From Pseudomonas aegrilactucae (GTDB taxonomy: Bacteria > Pseudomonadota > Gammaproteobacteria > Pseudomonadales > Pseudomonadaceae), in the NCBI RefSeq assembly GCF_019168305.1, contig NZ_JAHTBI010000058.1:1-53442 (forward strand): a stretch of DNA of 53,442 nt. The letters run 5' to 3'. The notes beneath the pieces were generated by a model. The model saw only the letters and a program-made list of their open reading frames with translations, was not told the DNA's origin and ran no database searches. How positions within the stretch are numbered: position 1 is the stretch's first letter; each line of letters begins with the position of its first letter. This document shows, in pieces, positions 18,903-26,027 of this stretch. Made by a program: the position numbers and the translations under genes.

Positions 18903-19235
18903 ATGATTTCCATCTGCTCGATCCTCGCCAATGAATGGCCGCTCTATCGCGAGATGCGCCTGCGGGCGTTGCTCGACTCACCCGACGCGTTCGGCAGCAC
19001 CTATGCCGAAGAAGCCACCCGGGCTGATGACGCAGCCCATGGCACTGAACCTCAGCCGCTGAGCGCCCTCAACAAAGGCATCCCAACCCTCATACGCCAG
19101 CCTGCTGGTGGCGCCACTCCTGCGTACGCCCGCCATAGCCATAGGCCGCTGCGCGTGCATCGATCAGGTGCACGTAGGACGTCTCGTGCAAATCAGGACG
19201 CAACGCGGCAAGCGCTGCGTACACCTGGCCGATGA
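18903..19235 (+). pseudogene. Truncated GNAT acetyltransferase
   Basis: The first 43 or so residues (MISICSILANEWPLYREMRLRALLDSPDAFGSTYAEEA) match the start of Pseudomonas GNAT acetyltransferases. From about position 19035 the frame continues only as Pro/Arg-rich sequence that is the antisense of the tautomerase gene, and no other frame carries the acetyl-CoA binding region. The gene has therefore lost about three quarters of its length by deletion or rearrangement, and the fused 110-residue product should not be an active enzyme. A purine-rich ribosome site (AAAGGA) still precedes the ATG. Confidence 0.7.
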
Positions 19236-19488
19236 AACGTGCTTTCTCGGCCTTGGTGTTGGTCTCGTCGGTAATGCTGATGTCCAGGTGAAAGGCGCTG
19301 CCACCCAGCGCTGACAAGGGCTGGCCGGCGATGAACCAATCTTCGTCAGCGACATACTGCACCGTGGTGGCCATGACCTCGGGCAGCTTGCCGAGCACCT
19401 CGGCGGTCAGCCGGTTGACGATGGAAACAGCCTGGCGGCCCAGGTCGGTGTCGCGAGGGCCTGACAACTGGATGACGATATGGGGCAT
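19090..19488 (-). CDS. Tautomerase-superfamily protein (4-oxalocrotonate tautomerase-like)
   Basis: The 132-residue product starts MPHIVIQLSGPRD, placing the Pro that serves as catalytic base at position 1 after Met removal. It is longer than classical 4-OT (about 62 residues) and closer in size to MIF/CHMI-like members. Other visible parts are VMATTVQYVADEDWFIAG and FHLDISITDETNTKAEKARFI, a typical beta strand and helix pair. The likely chemistry is keto-enol isomerisation, substrate unknown. It is divergent from the LysR gene at 19594, the probable regulator, and downstream it runs into the truncated GNAT gene on the opposite strand. Confidence 0.85.
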   Translation of the reverse strand: MPHIVIQLSGPRDTDLGRQAVSIVNRLTAEVLGKLPEVMATTVQYVADEDWFIAGQPLSALGGSAFHLDISITDETNTKAEKARFIGQVYAALAALRPDLHETSYVHLIDARAAAYGYGGRTQEWRHQQAGV

Positions 19489-19593
19489 GACGCTCTCCTG
19501 GAAAGTGTTCAACGGCCCCATTGTGCAAGCCCACTTCACTTCGCAAAAGCCGGAAGATATGACCCTATCCATCGGCAAAACAGATGGATAGCC

Positions 19594-20445
19594 ATGCATA
19601 GTTTCGACCTCGACCAACTCAAGACCCTTGTGGCCGCCGTCGAGGCAGGCAGCCTGTCTGCCGCCGCCCCGGCACGCTTCCTGTCCCAGTCATCGCTCAG
19701 CGAGCAGTTGCGCAAGCTGGAGCAACGCGCCGGCCAGCCCCTGCTGGTGCGCAGCAAGGCGGGCGTCAAGCCGACCGCCGCCGGGGAACGCTTGCTGGTG
19801 CATGCGCGGCAGATCCTGGCCTTGTCCGATGCCGCCTGGCGCGACCTGCATCAGGTGCCGCTGGAAGGCGAGCTGAACCTGGGCATCACCGATTACTTTC
19901 GCCCTGCCGACCTGACCCGACTATTGGCGCGCCTGGGCCAGCAGTACCCGCGCCTGCGCTTGCGCACGCTGATCGGCAAGAGCGACGAGCTTGAGGTTGC
20001 CCATCGGCACGGCCAGTTGGACCTTGCAATCGTGATGCGCGCGGCCGACGCCATAGGGTTGCCCACTGACGAAGCGCGGCGTCTGCACACTGAGCCGCTT
20101 GTGTGGGCACAGGCGCCGGGAAGTGCACTCGGCCAGCCGCTGGCACTGGCCGTACTGCCGCAGGGCTGTTCCCTGCACCGTCTGGCCCGCAGCCAGCTCG
20201 AAGCACACGGCACAGCCTATGTGGTGACCCACGTGGCCTCCGGCGTTGCCGGCCTGCAGGCAGCCGTCGCGGCAGGGCTAGGGGTGGCGTGCATGAATCG
20301 GTCGTCACTGCAGGAAGGTCATGTGGTGGAAGTGGCCCACGGCCTGATGCCGCCCTTGCCAATGGCCACCTTCGTACTGCTTGCCCAACCAGGGGGGGAG
20401 CTGTCGGCGCTGATCGAGGTCGTGGTGCAGGCGCTGGCAGGCTGA
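19594..20445 (+). CDS. LysR-family transcriptional regulator
   Basis: The 283-residue protein begins MHSFDLDQLKTLVAAVEAGS and has the winged helix-turn-helix of LysR proteins (about 4-62), with RFLSQSSLSEQLRKLEQ as the recognition helix. The substrate-binding domain (about 85-280) contains GELNLGITDYF and VVTHVASGVAGLQAAVAAGLGVACM. It reads away from the tautomerase gene across 105 bases, the standard arrangement for a LysR regulator and its target. The inducer is unknown. Confidence 0.93.
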   Translation: MHSFDLDQLKTLVAAVEAGSLSAAAPARFLSQSSLSEQLRKLEQRAGQPLLVRSKAGVKPTAAGERLLVHARQILALSDAAWRDLHQVPLEGELNLGITDYFRPADLTRLLARLGQQYPRLRLRTLIGKSDELEVAHRHGQLDLAIVMRAADAIGLPTDEARRLHTEPLVWAQAPGSALGQPLALAVLPQGCSLHRLARSQLEAHGTAYVVTHVASGVAGLQAAVAAGLGVACMNRSSLQEGHVVEVAHGLMPPLPMATFVLLAQPGGELSALIEVVVQALAG

Positions 20446-20474
20446 ACACTCGCCAACGTGGGCAGGCGCCTGCC

Positions 20475-20597
20475 TCAAACACCCGCCCTTTCTGCGGCGC
20501 CCTCCTCGGCCAACATCTGCCGCAGGCGCTCTCGCTCCACAGGGCCTGGCAACACGCCCGGTGTCGTGGCGGCCGCACGTTCCCTTGGCCGCTGCAT
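20475..20597 (-). CDS. Possible small protein downstream of the panB homologue
   Basis: An ATG at 20597 with a good ribosome site (GAGGGG, five bases spacing) opens a 40-codon frame beginning MQRPRERAAATTPGVLPGPV, followed by a charged helix. It starts nine bases after the panB stop on the same strand. No family is recognised and the frame is short, so this is a tentative call that rests on the ribosome site and position. Confidence 0.3.
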   Translation of the reverse strand: MQRPRERAAATTPGVLPGPVERERLRQMLAEEGAAERAGV

Positions 20598-20606
20598 ACG
20601 TACCCC

Positions 20607-21167
20607 TCAACACTGGAATGTATGTTCGGGCCCAGGGAACACGCCCTCGCCCACTTCCCGGGCAAACTCGCTTGCCGCCCTGTGCAGCACCGAGCGCACG
20701 TCGGCGTATTGTTTGACGAAGCGCGGCAGGCGCACATTGCCAAGCCCGGCCATGTCTTGCCACACCAGCACCTGGGCATCGCATTGATTGCCCGCGCCGA
20801 TGCCGACGGTGGGGATCGCAACGGCCTGGGTAATGGCCGCGCCCACTTCAGCGGGCACCCTCTCGATCAGGAGCGCGAAGGCCCCCGCCGCTTCGAATGC
20901 CCTGGCCGTGTCTATCAGGCGTTGCGCGTCCTCGCCGCGGCCCTGAACCCGGTAGCCGCCCAACTGATGCTCCATCTGAGGAGTAAAACCGATATGCGCC
21001 ATCACCGGGATGCCAGCCTCTTCGAAAATGCTCGTGCTGAAGGTGTCATAGGCTGTGAGCATCGCCCATTTGCGCCCTTGTGCCTTCATCTGCCCCAGGT
21101 GCGGGATTCGGATACGGGTGGGCCGCGTCACGGGCCCATTGCCATAAGGTGCTGGCTGATCGTTCAT
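20607..21167 (-). pseudogene. panB: PanB-like ketopantoate hydroxymethyltransferase with internal in-frame deletion
   Basis: PanB makes ketopantoate for coenzyme A synthesis. The N-terminus (RIPHLGQMKAQGRKWAMLTAYDTFSTSIFEEAGIPV) and C-terminal half (MAHIGFTPQMEHQLGGYRVQGRG, IPTVGIGAG, DAQVLVWQDMAGL) are family-like, of the Actinobacterial rather than the usual pseudomonad flavour. The product is only 186 residues against about 265-280, because the text jumps from EEAGIPV straight to MAHIGF. In full-length relatives a second AGIPV precedes MAHIGF, so about 90 residues between the two repeats are missing, including the metal-binding aspartates (VGDS, DLPF) and the VKLEG lysine. The protein should be inactive. 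It precedes lysE's stop by only 26 bases and follows it on the same strand. Confidence 0.8.
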
Positions 21168-21193
21168 GCAACGTGTCTCCTGGTGAAGGGTGA

Positions 21194-21811
21194 TCAATGC
21201 GGTATCTGCCCGGCCAGCAACACCAGTGCAATGATGATCATGGCGGCGCCTGACAACCGGCTGACCCAGCGCGCAGCGGCGGGTCGTGCGCCCAGCACGA
21301 CTTGCGAACCGAAGCCGACCAACAGGTAGATCACCGCGCAACTGAAGGCGTGCACCAGCCCCAGGGCCATGATCTGCAGCGGTACCGGCCACGGCGCGGT
21401 GACATCGGTGAACTGCGGCAGCAGCGCCAGAAACAGCAGGAATACCTTGGGGTTCAGCCCGCTTACACACAGCCCCTTGAAGGCCCAGCGCCGCCAGGCG
21501 CCTGAAGCCTGGGTGGCATCGGCCTGGGGTGCAGAGGGGTGGGCGAGCATGTTGATACCCAACCACAGCAGATACCCTGAGCCTGCGATGGTCAGCAGCG
21601 ACATCGCCACCGGGTGCCCGGCCACCAGCGTGCCTACACCTGCCGCCACGACCACCGTCGCAATCAAATGCCCGGACAACAGCCCGGCCACGGCAGGCAC
21701 GACCACACGGCCCTTCAGGCCTGCCGAAATCGCATACGCCCAATCGGCGCCAGGGGTGATGACGAACAGGACCGACACGGCCCAGAACGCAACGAATACA
21801 CTCAACGTCAT
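21194..21811 (-). CDS. LysE/RhtB-family amino acid exporter
   Basis: The 205-residue membrane protein shows the LysE/RhtB start (MTLSVFVAFWAVSVLFVITPGADWAYAISAGLKG), with the conserved TPGADW motif, and GLCVSGLNPKVFLLFLALLPQF in the middle; five to six transmembrane helices are expected. It should export an amino acid or homoserine lactone-like compound by proton exchange. It is divergent from an Lrp-type gene, the usual regulator for this family, and is followed on the same strand by the damaged panB. Confidence 0.92.
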   Translation of the reverse strand: MTLSVFVAFWAVSVLFVITPGADWAYAISAGLKGRVVVPAVAGLLSGHLIATVVVAAGVGTLVAGHPVAMSLLTIAGSGYLLWLGINMLAHPSAPQADATQASGAWRRWAFKGLCVSGLNPKVFLLFLALLPQFTDVTAPWPVPLQIMALGLVHAFSCAVIYLLVGFGSQVVLGARPAAARWVSRLSGAAMIIIALVLLAGQIPH

Positions 21812-21922
21812 GGCGCTACCCGCGCCTGCTGCAACCCGCTTGACTGCATGCTCCTGCTCCTCGATGCAATGATGGAAGCAGGAAGATTAGTGAAAAGTTG
21901 CTAGAATTTTCTTTCAAAGATA

Positions 21923-21940
21923 ATCGGCCAGATGGCCGAT
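21923..21940. promoter_or_regulatory. Palindromic operator candidate between lysE-type exporter and Lrp gene
   Basis: Perfect 8-base arms ATCGGCCA and TGGCCGAT are separated by GA. The palindrome lies 18 bases before the Lrp start codon, just ahead of its GGGGAG ribosome site. It could be an autoregulatory operator or, in the mRNA, a hairpin near the ribosome site. Confidence 0.5.
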
Positions 21941-21958
21941 ACGGGGAGATTCTTCTAC

Positions 21959-22411
21959 ATGGACCGAATTGATCGAAAGATTCTTTCCGAGCTGCAAAAA
22001 GATGGCCGTTTGTCGGTCACCGAGCTGGCCGAGCGCGTGGGCTTGAGCCTCTCGCCCTGCCACCGTCGGGTACGTGCGCTGGAGGACTCGGGCGTGCTGC
22101 TGGGCTACCGGGCGCAACTGGACCCCAGCGCACTCGGCCTGAATTTTTCCGCGATGGTGTTTGCCACCTTGCGCGAGGGTGACCGTCAGGCCGTAGAGGC
22201 CTTCGAGACCGCGCTGGTGGGCATTGCGCAGGTGGTCGACGCCCAGCGGCTGTTCGGCGAACCGGACTACCTGCTGCACGTCATCACCCAGGATTTGCCG
22301 GCTTTTCAGAAGCTCTACGACGAATGCCTGTCGACACTGCCCAATGTGCAGCGCCTGACCTCTACCCTGGTGATGAAACGGGTCGTGCAGGACAGGCCGC
22401 TACCGCTGTGA
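21959..22411 (+). CDS. Lrp/AsnC-family transcriptional regulator
   Basis: The 150-residue protein has the N-terminal helix-turn-helix (MDRIDRKILSELQKDGRLSVTELAERVGLSLSPCHRRVRALE) and a C-terminal RAM ligand-binding domain (about 70-145, with VVDAQRLFGEPDYLLHVITQD). The ATG at 21959 follows GGGGAG and matches the usual start of the family. It faces away from the LysE exporter across 147 bases and most likely activates or represses it in response to an amino acid. Confidence 0.94.
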   Translation: MDRIDRKILSELQKDGRLSVTELAERVGLSLSPCHRRVRALEDSGVLLGYRAQLDPSALGLNFSAMVFATLREGDRQAVEAFETALVGIAQVVDAQRLFGEPDYLLHVITQDLPAFQKLYDECLSTLPNVQRLTSTLVMKRVVQDRPLPL

Positions 22412-22596
22412 AGGCCACCGCACCCTGGCAGGGCGAGCTGTGGCAGCACATAGGCCAGCAGCGGGATCGCCATCACGCTCAGGACATTGAGGGTTTCGTT
22501 GACCACGGCATGCATGACGTCCCGGGGCGTGTCGCCAAGGGTGCACACCACGGCCTTCAACATGACCTGCAGCACCACTGACAACGGAATGTGCAT
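22315..22596 (-). CDS. Possible small membrane protein antisense to neighbouring ends
   Basis: The 183-base gap between the Lrp and DMP19 genes carries on the minus strand a frame beginning MHIPLSVVLQVMLKAVVCTLGD and containing one hydrophobic segment (TLNVLSVMAIPLLAYVLPQLALP). It looks more protein-like than average noncoding sequence in the gap, but its tail overlaps the Lrp gene and loses that character. It may be the remnant of a small membrane protein gene. No family is recognised. Confidence 0.3.
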   Translation of the reverse strand: MHIPLSVVLQVMLKAVVCTLGDTPRDVMHAVVNETLNVLSVMAIPLLAYVLPQLALPGCGGLHSGSGLSCTTRFITRVEVRRCTLGSVDRHSS

Positions 22597-23203
22597 GACT
22601 GAACGACACCCCTGCCGCACCTGCGGCAACCTGATCCTGGCCAGCACCGCCGCACGCACCGGCGGGCTGTGCATGCCCTGCAAAGGTGGCTACCGGGAGA
22701 ACATCGAGCACGGCAAGCAGCTCGCCAAGGAGCGCAAGCAGTACCTGGCCAGCCCGCAGGCGCTGTACTGGTCGGCATTGGTCGATCGGGTCTACCGCAC
22801 CGAGGAGGGTTTCGCGGGGCTGGCCTTGGCCGAGCAGCACTACTACGCCGTGAACTGCCTCAGTGGGGAGGTCTACAACGGCGGTTTCGAACAGTACTTC
22901 GGCAACTCGTCGGGCGATCATTACCGGGTCGCCTGCGCAGGGCTGCGCGCACTCGGCGCGGTGCAGACCCTCGCGCTGCTGGAGGAAGCCAGCCGCGTGC
23001 TTTTTGGTACACAATCGGTGCCCCTCGATCAGGGCGCACGACAGATGATCATGCCCACCTACGCCGAGGAAGGCGACGCGCAGTGCGAGGCCGCGCTGGA
23101 TGCGCTGGACACACGTTTCTACCTCGACACCGAGGCACTCGATGACCGATTGCTCCAGCATGCGCGTGTGCATGGGTTGTTCGTGGACGCCGAACCTGGT
23201 TGA
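22595..23203 (+). CDS. DMP19/DUF4375-like protein with N-terminal zinc-ribbon-like segment
   Basis: The 202-residue protein has two parts. Residues 1-30 carry CRTCG and CMPCKGG, two Cys pairs that could bind zinc. The rest (about 55-195) resembles the DMP19/DUF4375 family, with the typical EVYNGGFEQYFGNSSGDHY phrase. DMP19 proteins have been described as DNA mimics in Neisseria; whether this member acts that way is unknown. It starts at the ATG at 22595 and is followed by a terminator shared with the convergent methyltransferase gene. Confidence 0.75.
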   Translation: MTERHPCRTCGNLILASTAARTGGLCMPCKGGYRENIEHGKQLAKERKQYLASPQALYWSALVDRVYRTEEGFAGLALAEQHYYAVNCLSGEVYNGGFEQYFGNSSGDHYRVACAGLRALGAVQTLALLEEASRVLFGTQSVPLDQGARQMIMPTYAEEGDAQCEAALDALDTRFYLDTEALDDRLLQHARVHGLFVDAEPG

Positions 23204-23232
23204 AAAAAGCCACCGCGGGGGCGCGCGGTGGC
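23203..23232 (-). terminator. Intrinsic terminator of the methyltransferase gene
   Basis: Arms GCCACCGCG and CGCGGTGGC at 23209-23217 and 23224-23232 form a hairpin; on the minus strand it is followed by six Ts (plus-strand A run 23203-23208). It lies seven bases after the methyltransferase stop. Confidence 0.8.
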
Positions 23233-23239
23233 TTCGGCG

Positions 23240-24052
23240 TCAGCGCCGCGTGATCACCACTTCAAGGTACTCGCTGGGGACTAGCAGCGATGATGTCGTC
23301 GCGACGTTGCTGTCGTTGAGCAGTTGGGTGAGGTCGCTTTCCAGGGCGCCGGCCTTTTCGCTGTCCAGTGAGGCAAAGGCCTTGTGCACCGGGCCGTACC
23401 AGGTCCTGAATACCTCGATGAAGTGCGCCGCCGAACGGTAGCGAAAATTGAACTGCTGACGGCTGACATCGATCGAGCCGATTGCGCCTTCGAACAGGTT
23501 GTGCAACTGCGCTTCGTCCCCCCAGCGCGACGGGGGTTGCGCGCCGGCGGGCGGCGGCACGTGTCGCCCGAGGGTCTTGAACATCTGCCCGACGAAGCCT
23601 TGCGGCGTCCAGTTGGCCAGACCGATGCGGCCACCTGACCGGCACACGCGAGCCATTTCCCTCGCTGCTTGCGCCTGGTCGGGTGCGAACATCACGCCGA
23701 AGGTCGATAGCACGGCATCGAAGCAGCCGTCTGCAAACGGCAGCGCCTCGACATCGGCGACCTGGAACTTCACATTCAAGTGTTCGGCCCGGGCGCGCTC
23801 CTCGCCGCGCTTGAGCAGTTCGGGCACATAGTCGGTAGACGTGACCTGGCAACCGCGTCGCGCGGCGGCCAGGGTGGCATTGCCGTTGCCGGCGGCCACA
23901 TCCAGTACCTGTTCATCCCAGCGCAGGTCGCAGGCTTCGGCCAGGCGTTCGCCGACCAGTTGCAAGGTGGTGCCGATCACCGCGTAGTCGCCACTCGCCC
24001 ACGCCGCCTGCTGGCGTGCTTTCAACGCTTGCAAATCAAGGGGTGTGCTCAT
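23240..24052 (-). CDS. Class I SAM-dependent methyltransferase
   Basis: The 270-residue protein has the Rossmann methyltransferase motifs: VLDVAAGNGNATLAAARRG (motif I), VTSTDYVPELL, VADVEALPFADGCFDAVLSTFGVMFAP and CRSGGRIGLANWTP. It is of the UbiE/Coq5-like small-molecule type, but the substrate is unknown. The ATG at 24052 is chosen; a GTG nine bases earlier would add only three residues. It stands alone with a terminator at its 3-prime end. Confidence 0.87.
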   Translation of the reverse strand: MSTPLDLQALKARQQAAWASGDYAVIGTTLQLVGERLAEACDLRWDEQVLDVAAGNGNATLAAARRGCQVTSTDYVPELLKRGEERARAEHLNVKFQVADVEALPFADGCFDAVLSTFGVMFAPDQAQAAREMARVCRSGGRIGLANWTPQGFVGQMFKTLGRHVPPPAGAQPPSRWGDEAQLHNLFEGAIGSIDVSRQQFNFRYRSAAHFIEVFRTWYGPVHKAFASLDSEKAGALESDLTQLLNDSNVATTSSLLVPSEYLEVVITRR

Positions 24053-24366
24053 TGTGTGCACCTGGTTTTCCGCGTGGCCGTCGCGTCAGGCGGTCAACGC
24101 GCCTTGGTTGTCATAGGGGCTGTTGTGATGGGGTCGTTCGCGCGCTGTATGGCGCGAGGGAATAGCTAACCGCCAAGCCGCACAGCGGGCAAGCCTGCAT
24201 GTGCTGTGTTCAAGATGAGTTGGCTACAAGGGTATAGCGTTGGCGAATATGCCGTTGTGGGGTCTTCGTCTTTCGTGGACCTAGCCATCCTCCCTGTTTC
24301 ACGCTTACCATAGGCGCAACTCGTATTGCCGCGGCTGCTGAACCCGGTATTCACGAGGACACGATC
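24053..24366. other. Intergenic region without recognised features
   Basis: These 314 bases separate the methyltransferase gene from the small-protein cluster. I see no open frame of quality, no tRNA-like clover leaf and no REP core. A short CGCGC-containing inverted repeat near 24137-24162 could form a hairpin. The promoters for both flanking transcripts must lie here. Confidence 0.5.
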
Positions 24367-24561
24367 ATGCAAAGAACACGCGCCTGGAGACGTTCCAAGG
24401 CCCGCAAGCACGGCCGGGACAAAGCGGCTCGCCCGCTGGAGTACAAGCCGGAAAAGAACTGGAAGCTGATGTACACCCGTGGCGACAAGTTGGTCAGGGC
24501 ACGCCAGCTCGGCATGAGCTACCCCATCCGCACGCCTCGCCAATTGTTGGATCAAGAGTGA
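24367..24561 (+). CDS. Small basic protein of unknown function
   Basis: The 64-residue product is very rich in Arg and Lys (MQRTRAWRRSKARKHGRDKA at its start) and contains the phrase YKPEKNWKLMYTRGDKLVRARQLG. GAGG precedes the ATG at a suitable distance. Its charge suggests nucleic acid or ribosome binding, but this is only inference from composition. The TGA stop overlaps the GTG start of the phosphatase-like gene, so the two are translationally coupled. Confidence 0.7.
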   Translation: MQRTRAWRRSKARKHGRDKAARPLEYKPEKNWKLMYTRGDKLVRARQLGMSYPIRTPRQLLDQE

Positions 24562-24878
24562 CTAACCTCCTGTTCGTCTGCAGCCGCAACCAGTGGCGCA
24601 GCCCAACTGCAGAAGCGATGTGGCGCCGCCGTCCGGGCTACACTGCCCGCTCGGCGGGCACCAGCCCGAACGCACGCAAACCCATCGGCCCGGCGGATAT
24701 CCGCTGGGCTGATGTGATCTTCGTGATGGAGCCCAAGCACCTGCATCGCCTGCGGGCGACTTATGCCCGCCTGCTTGAACACAAACGGCTGCACTGCCTG
24801 GATATTCCCGATGATTTTCAGTACATGGACCCTGATTTGATGGCCATGCTCGAAGACACCGTGGCGCCCCCACCTTGA
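24558..24878 (+). CDS. Low-molecular-weight protein tyrosine phosphatase-like protein
   Basis: The 106-residue protein begins with a P-loop CSRNQWRS (Cys8 to Arg14, the CX5R signature) in a LLFVCSRNQWRSPTAE context. A general-acid candidate is in LDIPDDFQYMDP (about 81-92). It is shorter than classical enzymes (about 150 residues) and the loop differs from CxGNxCRS, so this is a distinct compact subfamily whose activity should not be assumed. The start is the GTG at 24558 in a GTGA overlap with the basic protein gene. Confidence 0.85.
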   Translation: MTNLLFVCSRNQWRSPTAEAMWRRRPGYTARSAGTSPNARKPIGPADIRWADVIFVMEPKHLHRLRATYARLLEHKRLHCLDIPDDFQYMDPDLMAMLEDTVAPPP

Positions 24879-24905
24879 AGTGCGCTTGCACGCTGAGTAG
24901 ACACC

Positions 24906-25082
24906 ATGAACCGTCGTAAAAAGATAAACCAGCTGTTGAAAGCCAACGCCAAGAAGGCAAGTGCCAAGTTGGCACCGCGCAGCAAGCCGCAGTACATCAG
25001 CAAGGCCGACCGGCTGAAGCTGGCTGCCGAAGCCGAGCAGGCCTCGCCCTTGGGTGGCGAGGTTGTTCAGGCATCACAGTAA
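24906..25082 (+). CDS. DUF2986-like small basic protein
   Basis: The 58-residue frame starts at the ATG at 24906 (MNRRKKINQLLKANAKKASA) and contains PRSKPQYISKADRLKLA followed by an acidic tail. This matches my memory of DUF2986 proteins, which are short, Lys-rich at the N-terminus and of unknown function. It follows the phosphatase-like gene by 27 bases and probably shares its transcript. It is followed by a REP cluster. Confidence 0.75.
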   Translation: MNRRKKINQLLKANAKKASAKLAPRSKPQYISKADRLKLAAEAEQASPLGGEVVQASQ

Positions 25083-25137
25083 TCTCCCGTCTCCAGGTGC
25101 AGCTTCATTCGCTGAGCTGCATGCCCTGATCCGAAGG

Positions 25138-25390
25138 CCGTGGGAGCGGGCTTGACCCGCGACCTGGTGCGCAGCGCCAGTAGAACCGGTACACGCGGTG
25201 TGCCTGATGCACCGTGCATTCAGGGTTTGCGACCGCTGCGCGCTCGTTCGCTGGCAAGCCCGCTCCCACGCCCTCCGGGCAGAAGCTGATGCCTGCAGGC
25301 ACTGGAGATCCGCTTCTGGCCGCCAGGCCGTGGGAGCTGGCTTGCCAGCGAACTGGTGCGCAGCGCCAGTAAACCGCTACACGCGGTCTA
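25138..25390. repeat. Cluster of REP elements with an internal direct repeat
   Basis: Three REP-like cores lie here: a divergent one at about 25140-25162, an inverted one at 25248-25270 and a canonical one at 25329-25353. A separate sequence, CTGGTGCGCAGCGCCAGTA followed by a near-identical 17-base tail, occurs at 25164 and again at 25353, about 189 bases apart in direct orientation. The cluster fills the space between two convergent transcripts. Confidence 0.85.
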
Positions 25391-25408
25391 CCTTATCCAA
25401 CGCGCGCC

Positions 25409-25897
25409 CTACCCCTGCATGCTCGGCACCTCAAGCCCGACCTTCACCCGGTCCAGCGCCACGATGGTCTTGAACCAGGTGACATTGGTGTTTTCAGCAA
25501 ACAGGCGCCGTGCCAGCGCCTGGTACTCCTGCATGCTGGCAACGGTCAGCACCAGCACGAAATCCACTTCACCGGTGACGTAATAGCACTGCTGAACCTC
25601 AGGCACCGCGAAATGCGCCTTCATCGCCTCCAGCGCCTCGATGCTGGTGCGCTCGGCCATGACCTCCACAATGATCGTGATCGGCCGCCCAACCGCCGTG
25701 GGGTCGACGATCGCGACATTGCCGGTGATCACGCCCCGCTCCTCCATCCGCTTGATGCGCCGCTGTACTGCGGCCGTGGACAGGTTGACCTGCTCGGCCA
25801 TCAGGCGCAGCGCCAGGGTGTTGTCACGCTGGATCAGCGCCAGGATGGCACGGTCGAACTTGTCCAGCGATTCAGATGCAGCGTCGTGCTTTGCCAT
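25409..25897 (-). CDS. Lrp/AsnC-family transcriptional regulator
   Basis: The 162-residue protein has the helix-turn-helix at about 10-58 (LDKFDRAILALIQRDNTLALRLMAEQVNLSTAAVQRRIKRME) and an Lrp ligand-binding domain (about 75-155, PITIIVEVMAERTSIEALEAMK; EVQQCYYVTGEVDFVL). It reads away from the lactate-permease-type carrier across 130 bases with two copies of a CGAGAAA motif, suggesting it controls that gene. Confidence 0.93.
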   Translation of the reverse strand: MAKHDAASESLDKFDRAILALIQRDNTLALRLMAEQVNLSTAAVQRRIKRMEERGVITGNVAIVDPTAVGRPITIIVEVMAERTSIEALEAMKAHFAVPEVQQCYYVTGEVDFVLVLTVASMQEYQALARRLFAENTNVTWFKTIVALDRVKVGLEVPSMQG

Positions 25898-25907
25898 GGT
25901 GAACCCG

Positions 25908-25922
25908 CGAGAAAATTTCTCG
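25908..25922. promoter_or_regulatory. Palindromic operator candidate of the Lrp/permease pair
   Basis: Perfect 7-base arms CGAGAAA and TTTCTCG flank a central A, 11 bases upstream of the Lrp start. A further CGAGAAA half-site lies at 25959-25965 on the permease side, 47 bases away from the palindrome centre. This suits a regulator that binds cooperatively at spaced sites, as Lrp proteins do. Confidence 0.5.
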
Positions 25923-26027
25923 AAAACTAGCAGAAAACTGCGACCCTTTATCTAGCTGCGAGAAATATTATCTTGCCGGCAGCCTGCATCCGCAGCCTGT
26001 TCGTGAACTCACACAGGATATGCCGGC

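Noticed and set aside
24053..24366. Search for a tRNA or small RNA in the empty region
   Set aside because: No clover leaf, no T-loop GTTCGA-type sequence in context and no terminator were found.
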